From: CAYLNC01 sp964534415
GTDB lineage: Bacteria; Patescibacteriota; Minisyncoccia; Phycocordibacterales; JAACPR01
Reading direction: 5' to 3'
Length of the DNA: 19,894 nt
Assembly: GCA_964534415.1 (NCBI GenBank)
Contig: CAZHOL010000011.1
Location: forward strand, 1-19,894
The notes under the pieces are model-generated. The model was given only the letters and a program-made list of their open reading frames with translations. It searched no databases and had not been told where the DNA came from. The translations under genes were made by a program, and so were the position numbers. This document shows positions 13,992 through 19,894 of the stretch, one piece after another. Position 1 is the first letter of the stretch. Each line of letters starts with the position of its first letter.

Positions 13992-15505
13992 TGTCAGAAG
14001 AAAAACAAAAACCAAATATTCAAATTACAAAAACTGATTATTTGAACTTTCGTTTTTGTCGTAAAAATTTGTGGTTACAGAAAAATCGCCCAGACGAGTT
14101 CGGGCGTTTTTCTTTGTCCGAATTTGAACTCGAATTGGTAAAGGAGGGACAAGAAGTGGACAAGGAATCACAGAATCTTTTTCCTGATGGAGTATTGGTA
14201 TCTGGAAGTCCAGAAAAAACTGTTTTGGAAACAAAAAATTTGTTGGACAATCGCGCTACTATTTTCCAGGGAGCAATTCTTCACGATTACTACTACATTC
14301 GAACCGATATTTTGTTTTGGAATGAAAAACTCGCGGGCTATGAACTTTATGAAGTTAAAGCCACGACAAAAGTAAAGAAAGAAAAATTCAATAATCATAT
14401 TTACGATTTGGCTTTCCAATACAATGTTTGCAAAATGGCAGGGTTAAAAATAATTAAAATGGCAGTAATTCACCTCGATGCTGAGTACCAAAAATTTGGT
14501 GAGATTAACTACGATAAACTTTTCAAAAAAGAGGATGTCACAGAAGAAGTTCTCGGTGTTGCGTCAGAAGTTGAGAGCGAAATGTCATTGATGATCGGAT
14601 ATTTGACCGGGCCAGAAGAAAAATATTGCCAGTGTAGATTCCGAACTAGAAATGATAGCAATCATTGTACTACCTTTGATTATTCTAATCCCGATATTCC
14701 CGAATATGCAGTGCACGATGTAACGAGAATTAATTCAAAGAAACTTGGCCTGCTGATTGATAGCGGAATTTTGGATATCAAAGATATTCCTGACGACTTC
14801 AAAATGTCTGATACTCAGAAATTTCAAGTAGATGCTGCAAAAAGAAATAAACCTCACATCGATACTGATGCAATAGAGCACTTTCTAAAATCGTTGATAT
14901 TTCCTCTATATTTTATTGATTATGAATCATATCTCCCCGCAATTCCACGATTCGATAGATATCATCCATACCAGAATATTGTGTTTCAGTACTCTTTGCA
15001 TATTATGGATAAACCAGGAGGGGAAATACGACACACAGAATTTCTTGCAACAGAAAATAGGGAACCATCTAGGGATTTAGTAGAAAAAATGTCTAAAGAT
15101 ATTGGCCGCCACGGCACAGTTTTAGTTTGGCACAAGCCGTTTGAGATGGGTAGAAATCGCGAAATGGCAAAGCTTAATCCTGAATTCGAAAAATTCCTAG
15201 AAGAAATTAATGATCGGGTTGTAGATTTGAAGGAAGTTTTCTCAAAAAATCTCTTTGTGCATCCAAAATTTTGTGGAAGTGCTTCAATTAAAAAAGTTTT
15301 GCCTGTCTTAATTCCGGAGTTGAGTTACAAACACCTCGCAATCAATAATGGGGCAGATGCAAATAAACAGTGGGGTAAAATGATCAATGGTGAAATGACC
15401 GAAGAAGAAAAATCAGAGACAATTAGAAATTTGCTCACATATTGCAAGCAAGATACTTTCGCAATGGTTAGAATCTATCAATATCTGACAGAACTATTTC
15501 ATTAA
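13991..15505 (+). CDS. Two-domain nuclease: Cas4/RecB-like PD-(D/E)XK plus DUF2779-type DEDDy exonuclease
   Basis: Predicted 504-aa DNA-processing enzyme; substrate unknown. N-terminal half: a RecB/Cas4-like fold with D106, E121-x-K123 (in YELYEVKA) and Q143 as catalytic candidates, and four cysteines, C23 early and C213, C215, C226 after the nuclease core, the layout of Fe-S-cluster nucleases such as Cas4 and AddB. C-terminal half: resembles DUF2779, an RNase H-like exonuclease, with D310-x-E312 (FIDYES), the WHKPFE segment (E385), D412, and Y484-x3-D488 (YCKQD), a DEDDy-type third motif. It begins in the rpoD stop codon (TAATG), implying translational coupling. A terminator-like hairpin lies at 14087-14111 inside the gene. 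Its 3' end overlaps the convergent gene by 12 bp. No other cas gene or CRISPR is nearby. Domain calls come from motifs only. Confidence 0.82.
   Translation: MSEEKQKPNIQITKTDYLNFRFCRKNLWLQKNRPDEFGRFSLSEFELELVKEGQEVDKESQNLFPDGVLVSGSPEKTVLETKNLLDNRATIFQGAILHDYYYIRTDILFWNEKLAGYELYEVKATTKVKKEKFNNHIYDLAFQYNVCKMAGLKIIKMAVIHLDAEYQKFGEINYDKLFKKEDVTEEVLGVASEVESEMSLMIGYLTGPEEKYCQCRFRTRNDSNHCTTFDYSNPDIPEYAVHDVTRINSKKLGLLIDSGILDIKDIPDDFKMSDTQKFQVDAAKRNKPHIDTDAIEHFLKSLIFPLYFIDYESYLPAIPRFDRYHPYQNIVFQYSLHIMDKPGGEIRHTEFLATENREPSRDLVEKMSKDIGRHGTVLVWHKPFEMGRNREMAKLNPEFEKFLEEINDRVVDLKEVFSKNLFVHPKFCGSASIKKVLPVLIPELSYKHLAINNGADANKQWGKMINGEMTEEEKSETIRNLLTYCKQDTFAMVRIYQYLTELFH
14087..14111 (+). terminator. Terminator-like hairpin inside the nuclease gene
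   Basis: CGCCC (14087-14091) pairs with GGGCG (14102-14106) around a 10-nt loop, followed directly by five T (14107-14111) and preceded by five A (14081-14085). It lies about 100 nt after the nuclease ATG and just downstream of rpoD. The shape is that of an intrinsic terminator; the 5-bp stem is short, and coding constraint alone could produce it. Confidence 0.5.
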
Positions 15506-16189
15506 ATTGATAATTTCTATTACATCAGATAGGTCTTGGTTTCCGATTAGTTGAGTTTGTAAACCATTCTTTGAAATTAAAATTGTATATGGAGTTGCGA
15601 AGTTAGAATCGATTTTGAAAATTGCCTCTCCGTCGGCGACGCTTTGTGTGATGACACGATTATCGCTTTCCAAGATTATGCACGAATCATATTTCGCTGA
15701 ATCAATTTTAATTTCAGTTGCGATAGTTCGCAGATTTTCTGGTAACAGGGAATTCGGCGCCCCCTCAAAAACTTTATCGAGATATTCCCAGAACTTGTTT
15801 TCACCACCAACAGATGCAACACATTCCGTTGCTACCGCTGCAAACTTCGCTTTAGGATGTGATTTTTCTATTGGAAAATGTCTGTATACCCATGCTACTG
15901 TGCCTGATTTTGCATACTCTTCCAAAATCTTTTGCATTGTTGCATGAAACTTTTGACATGAAGGACATTCCAAATCTGAATATGTAATCAAAACTACATC
16001 AGCATTAGGATTACCATATACATGATCTTCATTTGTGATTGGCCTGATATTAATTTTCTTGCTTGTATCTAATTTTTCTGCGGTAATTTCAGGTGCCTGA
16101 TAGGTTTTTCTTGAAAAGATAATTCCACCTCCAACAATTATTGCGACGACTACAATCAATAATGGCAAAATAATTTTTCTTTTGTTCAT
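15494..16189 (-). CDS. Membrane-anchored DsbA-like thioredoxin-fold protein
   Basis: Predicted extracytoplasmic thiol-disulfide oxidoreductase of the DsbA/BdbD type. Seen: a short basic start and one N-terminal membrane anchor (about 6-25); then a thioredoxin fold with VLITYSDLECPSCQKFH holding the active-site C75-P-S-C78; the inserted helical domain (YRHFPIEKSHPKAKFAAVATECV); and T199-P200, the expected cis-proline before the last strands. Two more cysteines, C123 and C170, lie in the helical insert. Length 231 aa is normal. It is divergent from uppP across only 25 bp, and its stop (TAG) overlaps the end of the facing nuclease gene. Whether it oxidises, isomerises or reduces cannot be told from sequence. 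Confidence 0.88.
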   Translation of the reverse strand: MNKRKIILPLLIVVVAIIVGGGIIFSRKTYQAPEITAEKLDTSKKINIRPITNEDHVYGNPNADVVLITYSDLECPSCQKFHATMQKILEEYAKSGTVAWVYRHFPIEKSHPKAKFAAVATECVASVGGENKFWEYLDKVFEGAPNSLLPENLRTIATEIKIDSAKYDSCIILESDNRVITQSVADGEAIFKIDSNFATPYTILISKNGLQTQLIGNQDLSDVIEIINLMK

Positions 16190-16224
16190 AGTGTTATGCT
16201 AATATTAACATAATATGGAAATAA
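16182..16224. promoter_or_regulatory. Divergent dsbA-like/uppP promoter with 20-bp near-palindrome
   Basis: Only 25 bp separate the two ATGs. The stretch 16194-16213 is a near-perfect palindrome: TTATGCTAAT abuts ATTAACATAA, with one mismatched pair. On the minus strand, TTATTT (16224-16219), 17 nt, TAGCAT (16201-16196), then 6 nt to the ATG. On the plus strand, TTGTTC (16182-16187), 18 nt, TAACAT (16206-16211), only 3 nt before the ATG; TAATAT (16200-16205) is the alternative. Each -35 lies inside the opposite gene. Confidence 0.6.
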
Positions 16225-17012
16225 TAAAATCAATAATACTCGGAGTTGTGCAGGGACTAACTGAATTCCTGCCGATTTCTTCATCCGGCCATTTGATTTT
16301 GACTAGAGAATATTTGGGTATTAATAACGCAAATGGCTTGGCGTTTGATGCCGTTCTTCAATTAGCGACAACATTTGCAGTCATCGTCTACTTTAGAAAA
16401 GATGTTTTGAAGCTTTTTACTTCGTTTATTAAAATTTTGTTAAGAAAGCCTGTGGATAGCGAAGATAAAAAGATGTTTTGGTTTGTAACTTTTGCGACTA
16501 TGCCAGCAGTTGTGTTGGGGTTGTTGTTGGAAAATTATATGGAAACTTTGTTTAGGAATTCAATTCTAGTCGCCGTTACATTATTGATTGGTAGCATAAT
16601 TATGTATTACGCAGAAAAAGTTGCTCAACACCATCATGAACTGAGCAACAAAAAAAGTTTTTATCTTGGCCTGTTTCAATCTCTCGCGCTGATACCAGGA
16701 ATGTCTCGTTCTGGCATGACAATTTCCGGTGGATTGTTTTTGGGTTTAAAAAGAGAAGTCGCTGTTCGCATGAGTTTTCTGATTTCTGTTCCAATACTGC
16801 TCGGTTCTGGAGTGAAAAAGTTTCTCGATCTTTTATCGAGCGGAGGATTCTCCGCGATAGGCGCCGATCTGATTTTCGGATCATTGTCGTCATTTGTAGT
16901 AGGAATATTTGCAATCAGCTTCTTGATAAAGTTTCTACGTACAAATTCTCTTAAAATTTTCGTGTGGTATAGGGTGTTGCTAGCTATAGTTATTTTGGCT
17001 ATATCAATTTAG
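16215..17012 (+). CDS. uppP: Undecaprenyl-diphosphate phosphatase (UppP/BacA family)
   Basis: Integral membrane enzyme that dephosphorylates undecaprenyl diphosphate, recycling the lipid carrier for cell-wall synthesis; its level affects bacitracin tolerance. Seen: VVQGLTEFLPISSSGHL (11-27) with the catalytic Glu (E17) and the serine loop; the second signature IPGMSRSGMTISGG (160-173) with R165; and several hydrophobic segments across 265 aa, the normal length. The start is fixed by the short promoter region and by homology from the first helix. The TAG stop overlaps the end of the convergent exonuclease gene by 4 bp. Confidence 0.96.
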   Translation: MEIIKSIILGVVQGLTEFLPISSSGHLILTREYLGINNANGLAFDAVLQLATTFAVIVYFRKDVLKLFTSFIKILLRKPVDSEDKKMFWFVTFATMPAVVLGLLLENYMETLFRNSILVAVTLLIGSIIMYYAEKVAQHHHELSNKKSFYLGLFQSLALIPGMSRSGMTISGGLFLGLKREVAVRMSFLISVPILLGSGVKKFLDLLSSGGFSAIGADLIFGSLSSFVVGIFAISFLIKFLRTNSLKIFVWYRVLLAIVILAISI

Positions 17013-17587
17013 AAAGGCAAAGAAAAAGTGATTGAAGTGTCATTTTTTTCTCCCCATGTCGAAGTGTCGATAGGAATTTTTATTATTTCTCCTTTAAAAT
17101 CTTTTAACTTCAAAAATTTGTTAGCCAAAGCGAATTCATAAAGTTGTTTCGTAATCATTACGTCCTCCTCGCAGTATTTTTTTATTTCATCGATTTTGCC
17201 TTCTTTCCACCACTTTACCGCCTCTAGTCCATGAGCAATTTTTTTCTTGCCAAGTGTTGCATGTGCTATATCATCCAACTTTACTCTACGTCCAAGGGAA
17301 TTTTTTATGAACACCATCAAATCAATGCTTTTAATTTTAGACAAATCTCCTGAATAATATTTGTTTAAAAGTGGTATATCAAAATGTTCAGAATTGTATC
17401 CAACCATTACATCTACATTTTCAAATAAAGGCCACATGTTTTTGAAGTCTTGCTCGAGGTAACTTGTAACTTTGTCTGTCGCTGAATCGTAGACCGAGAC
17501 AACAGATATGTCTAGCGCAACAGGATCATTAGAATTTACTTCACTGAATATATTTTTTGTCTCAATATCGAAAACTAAATAATGCAT
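17009..17587 (-). CDS. DEDDy 3'-5' exonuclease-like protein (RNase H fold)
   Basis: Small stand-alone exonuclease-like protein, 192 aa, likely acting on DNA or RNA 3' ends. Motifs: ExoI D7-x-E9 (VFDIET), ExoII D70 (GYNSEHFD) and ExoIII Y138-x3-D142 (YCEEDV), the full DEDDy set. The LGRRVKLDDIAHATLG and HGLEAVKWWKEGKIDEI segments match the RNase_H_2/YprB-like group. No membrane segment or extra domain. It resembles the C-terminal domain of the nuclease at 13991 in motif type but is a separate gene. It is divergent from the 78-aa membrane protein gene through an inverted-repeat promoter, with a leaderless-type -10 box 6 nt before the ATG. Confidence 0.88.
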   Translation of the reverse strand: MHYLVFDIETKNIFSEVNSNDPVALDISVVSVYDSATDKVTSYLEQDFKNMWPLFENVDVMVGYNSEHFDIPLLNKYYSGDLSKIKSIDLMVFIKNSLGRRVKLDDIAHATLGKKKIAHGLEAVKWWKEGKIDEIKKYCEEDVMITKQLYEFALANKFLKLKDFKGEIIKIPIDTSTWGEKNDTSITFSLPF

Positions 17588-17622
17588 TGGTAAATTGTAA
17601 TTTAATGTTACAATTATTACAA
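17586..17622. promoter_or_regulatory. Divergent promoter on an inverted repeat (exonuclease / membrane protein)
   Basis: AATTGTAA (17593-17600) and TTACAATT (17608-17615) are perfect 8-bp inverted arms with a 7-nt spacer, so each arm presents TACAAT to one strand. Minus: TTGTAA (17622-17617), 17 nt, TACAAT (17599-17594), 6 nt, ATG. Plus: TTGGTA (17587-17592), 16 nt, TACAAT (17609-17614), 14 nt, ATG at 17629. The two promoters overlap and should exclude each other. Confidence 0.6.
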
Positions 17623-17628
17623 GTGGAT

Positions 17629-17865
17629 ATGCGAGAAAAGTTCTTCATTTACATATCATCAATTTCACCCGATTTACTTTGGGGTCTACTTGCACTATTG
17701 CTATTTGTCTTCTTGATTATCTCTTTTGTTTTCGAATATCACTGGAATCATTACGGAGTTAACAAAAATATAAAAAGAATCGCACAAACTCTATTTTGGT
17801 TAGTTTCTATTGTGATAATTTTAGTCATGACTATTGCTTTGTTTATATTTGATACAAAAATATGA
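17629..17865 (+). CDS. Small membrane protein, 78 aa, unknown function
   Basis: Not recognised. Two predicted membrane helices (about 14-36 and 53-74) joined by a polar, basic loop (FEYHWNHYGVNKNIKR). The ATG at 17629 is preferred over an in-frame ATG at 17557, because the latter lies inside the opposite gene and before the promoter, and would add 24 polar residues. The stop overlaps the next start in an ATGA arrangement, so it is very probably co-translated with the PH-domain membrane protein and may be its partner; that pairing is inferred from layout only. Confidence 0.75.
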   Translation: MREKFFIYISSISPDLLWGLLALLLFVFLIISFVFEYHWNHYGVNKNIKRIAQTLFWLVSIVIILVMTIALFIFDTKI

Positions 17866-18455
17866 TTTTCTTCGACAAAAATGAAACAATAGTATTTGAA
17901 ATCAGAAAACATTGGATAATGTTTTGGGGACCCTTAACTGTTTTCATAATAATTTCTCTTTTCCCGTTGTTGGTTTTGCCTACTCTATTCGCACCCGATG
18001 TCCCAATCGAAATTTCTGCTTTGGGAATATTTTTCGTTTCTATCTTCTATTTAATCTGGTGGATCGCGTGTTTTGTTGTCTGGACAAATTACTATTTAGA
18101 CGTTTGGGTTGTGACGAATCATAAAATTCTCAGTGTAGATCAAAGGGGTTTGTTCAGTCGTAGCACCTCAGTTCTTCATCTCGATAAAATTCAAGACATT
18201 AATTACAAAGTGACAGGAGTCGTCGCATCTCTGTTGAATTACGGAGATTTGGAAGTTAAAACCGCTGCCCACATTCACGATGAAGGATTCGTAATGAAAG
18301 GAATTCCTAACCCAGCATTGATACAAGCAAAAATTAATGAAGCTCTAATCATGCACAGAAAAGAAGTTCAAAAAGAAAATATTGAAAGTGTCGAAACAAT
18401 TTTAGAATCCAAGGACCCCATCTCGGATTTGATTAATACAAAGCCGTCCGAATAG
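17862..18455 (+). CDS. Membrane protein with bacterial PH domain (bPH2/YdbS-like)
   Basis: Predicted 197 aa. Two membrane helices (about 19-43 and 52-75) are followed by a bacterial PH-like domain (about 76-165): TNYYLDVWVVTNHKIL, the strand carrying RGLFSRSTSVLHLDKIQDI, and LLNYGDLEVKTA with a closing FVMKGIPNP. This matches the PF03703-type bacterial PH family found in membrane proteins of unknown role. The last ~30 residues are acidic and probably disordered. It starts in ATGA overlap with the 78-aa gene. Its last 23 bp overlap the end of the facing LOG gene. Function unknown. Confidence 0.85.
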   Translation: MIFFDKNETIVFEIRKHWIMFWGPLTVFIIISLFPLLVLPTLFAPDVPIEISALGIFFVSIFYLIWWIACFVVWTNYYLDVWVVTNHKILSVDQRGLFSRSTSVLHLDKIQDINYKVTGVVASLLNYGDLEVKTAAHIHDEGFVMKGIPNPALIQAKINEALIMHRKEVQKENIESVETILESKDPISDLINTKPSE

Positions 18456-19128
18456 GTGCGTTTTTAATAATTTCAATTACTTCATCGATAGAATCAGTAA
18501 TCGTGTAGAGTTTTAGATCTGATTCGCTAATCTTTTTTTCACTTAATAAAGTATTTTTAACAAATTCATCGAATTTATTCCAATATCTTTTTCCAAAAAG
18601 AACGATTGGCACGGCTGGAATCTTTTTTGTCTGAACTAGAGTCAAAATTTCGAACAATTCATCCATCGTTCCAAAACCACCAGGAAAATATACATAAGTT
18701 TCAGCAGAAAATGAGAGACAAACTTTTCTGACAAAGAAATATTTAAAATCAACTTGTTCGTTTATGAAATTGTTAGTTGTCTGTTCCTTTGGAAGTCTAA
18801 TTGTTAGTCCCAATGATTTGCCACCAGCAGAAAAAGCTCCGCGATTGGCTGCTGCCATAATTCCGCCCGCACCACCAGTTGTAACAACATATCCCAATTC
18901 CTGGCTAATTCTGCGACCGAGCTCTTGCGCATTTTTATAATCTTCATCACTCTCAGTTGTACGTGCAGAACCAAAAAATGTAACCGATCTGTCGTATTTA
19001 GTAACTGCATTCATTCCTGCCTTGAATTCCTCTGTAATAGCTTCTAATCGATGTTTAATAGAGTCATTAATTTTTTGAAGTGTAAATGTTTCAATTTCAT
19101 TTCCCTTGTTTTGTTCAATTTCATTCAT
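18433..19128 (-). CDS. LOG-family (TIGR00730-type) Rossmann-fold nucleotide-binding protein
   Basis: Lysine-decarboxylase-like/LOG family; characterised members hydrolyse nucleoside 5'-monophosphates to base and ribose 5-phosphate (cytokinin-activating type). Seen: VTFFGSART (49-57), TTGGAGGIMAAANRGA (83-98), R134-K135, and the signature PGGFGTMDE (149-157) that holds the catalytic Glu. A helical ~45-residue N-terminal extension precedes the fold. 231 aa from the ATG at 19128, chosen over 19164 because -35/-10 boxes lie correctly before 19128 and the longer form adds unrelated residues. Substrate here is unknown; YgdH/PpnN-like nucleosidase activity is also possible. Confidence 0.9.
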   Translation of the reverse strand: MNEIEQNKGNEIETFTLQKINDSIKHRLEAITEEFKAGMNAVTKYDRSVTFFGSARTTESDEDYKNAQELGRRISQELGYVVTTGGAGGIMAAANRGAFSAGGKSLGLTIRLPKEQTTNNFINEQVDFKYFFVRKVCLSFSAETYVYFPGGFGTMDELFEILTLVQTKKIPAVPIVLFGKRYWNKFDEFVKNTLLSEKKISESDLKLYTITDSIDEVIEIIKNAPIRTALY

Positions 19129-19135
19129 GACATAT

Positions 19136-19164
19136 ATTCTAAACCAAAAGAGTTGTTGCTCCAA
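19136..19164 (-). promoter_or_regulatory. Promoter of the LOG gene, leaderless geometry
   Basis: Read on the minus strand: TTGGAG (19164-19159), 17-nt spacer, TAGAAT (19141-19136), then 7 nt to the ATG at 19128. The predicted start falls on the ATG. It stands back to back with the FKBP promoter, the two -35 boxes being one base apart. Confidence 0.65.
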
Positions 19165-19165
19165 A

Positions 19166-19194
19166 TTGCTTTATACAGTATTTACTGGCATAAT
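19166..19194 (+). promoter_or_regulatory. Promoter of the FKBP gene, leaderless geometry
   Basis: TTGCTT (19166-19171), 17-nt spacer, CATAAT (19189-19194), then 6 nt to the ATG at 19201, again placing the transcription start at the start codon. No Shine-Dalgarno site. It probably also drives tgt, which overlaps the end of the FKBP gene. Confidence 0.65.
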
Positions 19195-19200
19195 GTTTTT

Positions 19201-19689
19201 ATGAAAGATTTAATTGTGCCAATATTAGTTTTGCTTGGTGTTATTGGAATTTTTTGGCTATTTGGTTCAAAATATCCGATTACGCCCTTTATTCAAAGAG
19301 ATATTAAAGTTGAAGATAACAAAAACAACATGAATGAAATTAAAACAGTCGATGGTTTGAAAATTGTAGTTTTGAAGGAAGGCAATGGAGAGGAAGCTCT
19401 ATCGGGAAAGATGGTTTCTGTCCACTACACAGGAAAATTTGAGGACGGTAAAGTTTTTGATAGTTCTGTATCACGTGGCGAGCCATTTGAATTTGCGCTT
19501 GGTGCAGGCCAGGTAATTAGGGGTTGGGATCTCGGTGTTGCAGGAATGAAAATCGGAGAGAAAAGAGAGCTAACAATTTCATCTGACTTAGCATACGGCG
19601 ACAGAGGAATTGTTGCTCCAAACGGAGTTGTTGTTATTCCAGAAAAGGCCACTCTAATTTTCGAGGTTGAATTGCTAGGTGTTAAATAA
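19201..19689 (+). CDS. Membrane-anchored FKBP-type peptidyl-prolyl isomerase
   Basis: Catalyses cis-trans isomerisation of proline bonds, probably outside the membrane. Seen: an N-terminal anchor helix (about 4-22), a ~25-residue linker, then one FKBP domain (about 46-162) with the standard pocket: Y76 (VHYTG), F86-D87 (VFDSS), F98, V105-I106 and W109 (QVIRGWD), Y132 (AYGDRG), and the closing ATLIFEVELLGV. Length 162 aa. The ATG at 19201 is preferred over an in-frame ATG at 19051, because the latter lies within the divergent LOG gene and upstream of the promoter. The stop overlaps the tgt start (TAATG). Confidence 0.93.
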   Translation: MKDLIVPILVLLGVIGIFWLFGSKYPITPFIQRDIKVEDNKNNMNEIKTVDGLKIVVLKEGNGEEALSGKMVSVHYTGKFEDGKVFDSSVSRGEPFEFALGAGQVIRGWDLGVAGMKIGEKRELTISSDLAYGDRGIVAPNGVVVIPEKATLIFEVELLGVK

Positions 19690-19894
19690 TGAAATTTGAA
19701 ATTGTAAAAAAACTAGACGGCAAATTAGGACGCGCCGGTGTCATTACAACAGAGCACGGAGAAATTGAAACTCCGGCTTTTGTTACTGTAGGAACGAAGG
19801 CTACGGTAAAATCTCTAACACCAGAACAGGTGAAAAGTCTCGGGGCGCAAGTAGTTTTGGCAAACACATATCATCTGTATCTTCAGCCGGGAGA
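19689..19894 (+). CDS. tgt: tRNA-guanine transglycosylase (partial, 5' end only)
   Basis: Exchanges guanine 34 for preQ1 in tRNAs with GUN anticodons during queuosine synthesis. Only the first 68 codons are present; the gene runs off the right edge. The N terminus is diagnostic: RAGVITTEHGEIETPAF, then VGTKATVKSLTPEQVKSLGA and NTYHLYLQPG. It begins within the FKBP stop (TAATG), and AGGTG (19677-19681) lies 7 nt upstream, one of the few good Shine-Dalgarno sites in the window, as expected for a gene that cannot be leaderless. Confidence 0.93.
   Translation, partial: MKFEIVKKLDGKLGRAGVITTEHGEIETPAFVTVGTKATVKSLTPEQVKSLGAQVVLANTYHLYLQPG

Noticed and set aside
13991..14700. CRISPR-Cas locus suggested by the Cas4-like domain
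   Set aside because: No repeat array, cas1 or cas2 is visible; the Cas4-like half is fused to a DUF2779-type domain, which occurs outside CRISPR loci.

Overview
The window looks like a chromosomal segment of a Candidate Phyla Radiation (Patescibacteria) bacterium, probably of the Parcubacteria/Paceibacteria type. This is inferred from the compact AT-rich DNA, the shortened housekeeping proteins (RpoB 1073 aa, RpoC 1220 aa, TrmD 215 aa), the near absence of Shine-Dalgarno sites and the overlapping gene ends; no marker phylogeny could be run. TAA, TAG and TGA all end genes and no in-frame TGA is needed, so the genetic code is standard (table 11), not the UGA-Gly code of Gracilibacteria/SR1.

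Layout on the left (1-4136): rnr, interrupted by a 100-N assembly gap; an unrecognised cysteine-rich ORF with a structured leader and a strong terminator; rpsP; khpA, closed by a textbook terminator; trmD; then the promoter and long leader of rpoB. rimM and rplS, the usual partners of rpsP/khpA/trmD, are absent here.

Centre (4137-15505): rpoB, rpoC, dnaG, rpoD and a two-domain nuclease (Cas4/RecB-like PD-(D/E)XK plus DUF2779-type DEDDy exonuclease), all on the + strand with tiny gaps or overlaps. The cell's two large RNA polymerase subunits, primary sigma factor and primase therefore lie in one block. A terminator-like hairpin lies about 100 nt inside the nuclease gene, where it could separate rpoD transcription from nuclease transcription.

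Right (15494-19894): small genes in alternating orientation: DsbA-like thioredoxin-fold protein (-), uppP (+), DEDDy exonuclease (-), a 78-aa membrane protein plus a bacterial PH-domain membrane protein (+), a LOG-family protein (-), a membrane-anchored FKBP peptidyl-prolyl isomerase (+) and the start of tgt (+), which runs off the window. All three convergent pairs overlap at their 3' ends. All three divergent pairs share very short promoter regions, two of them built on inverted repeats.

The main new signal is promoter geometry. Six genes have a -35/-10 pair with an exact 17-nt spacer and a -10 box ending 6-7 nt before the ATG, which puts the predicted transcription start on the start codon, i.e. 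leaderless mRNAs. rpoB, khpA, rpoD and the unknown ORF instead have leaders. No mobile element, CRISPR array, tRNA or rRNA was found.
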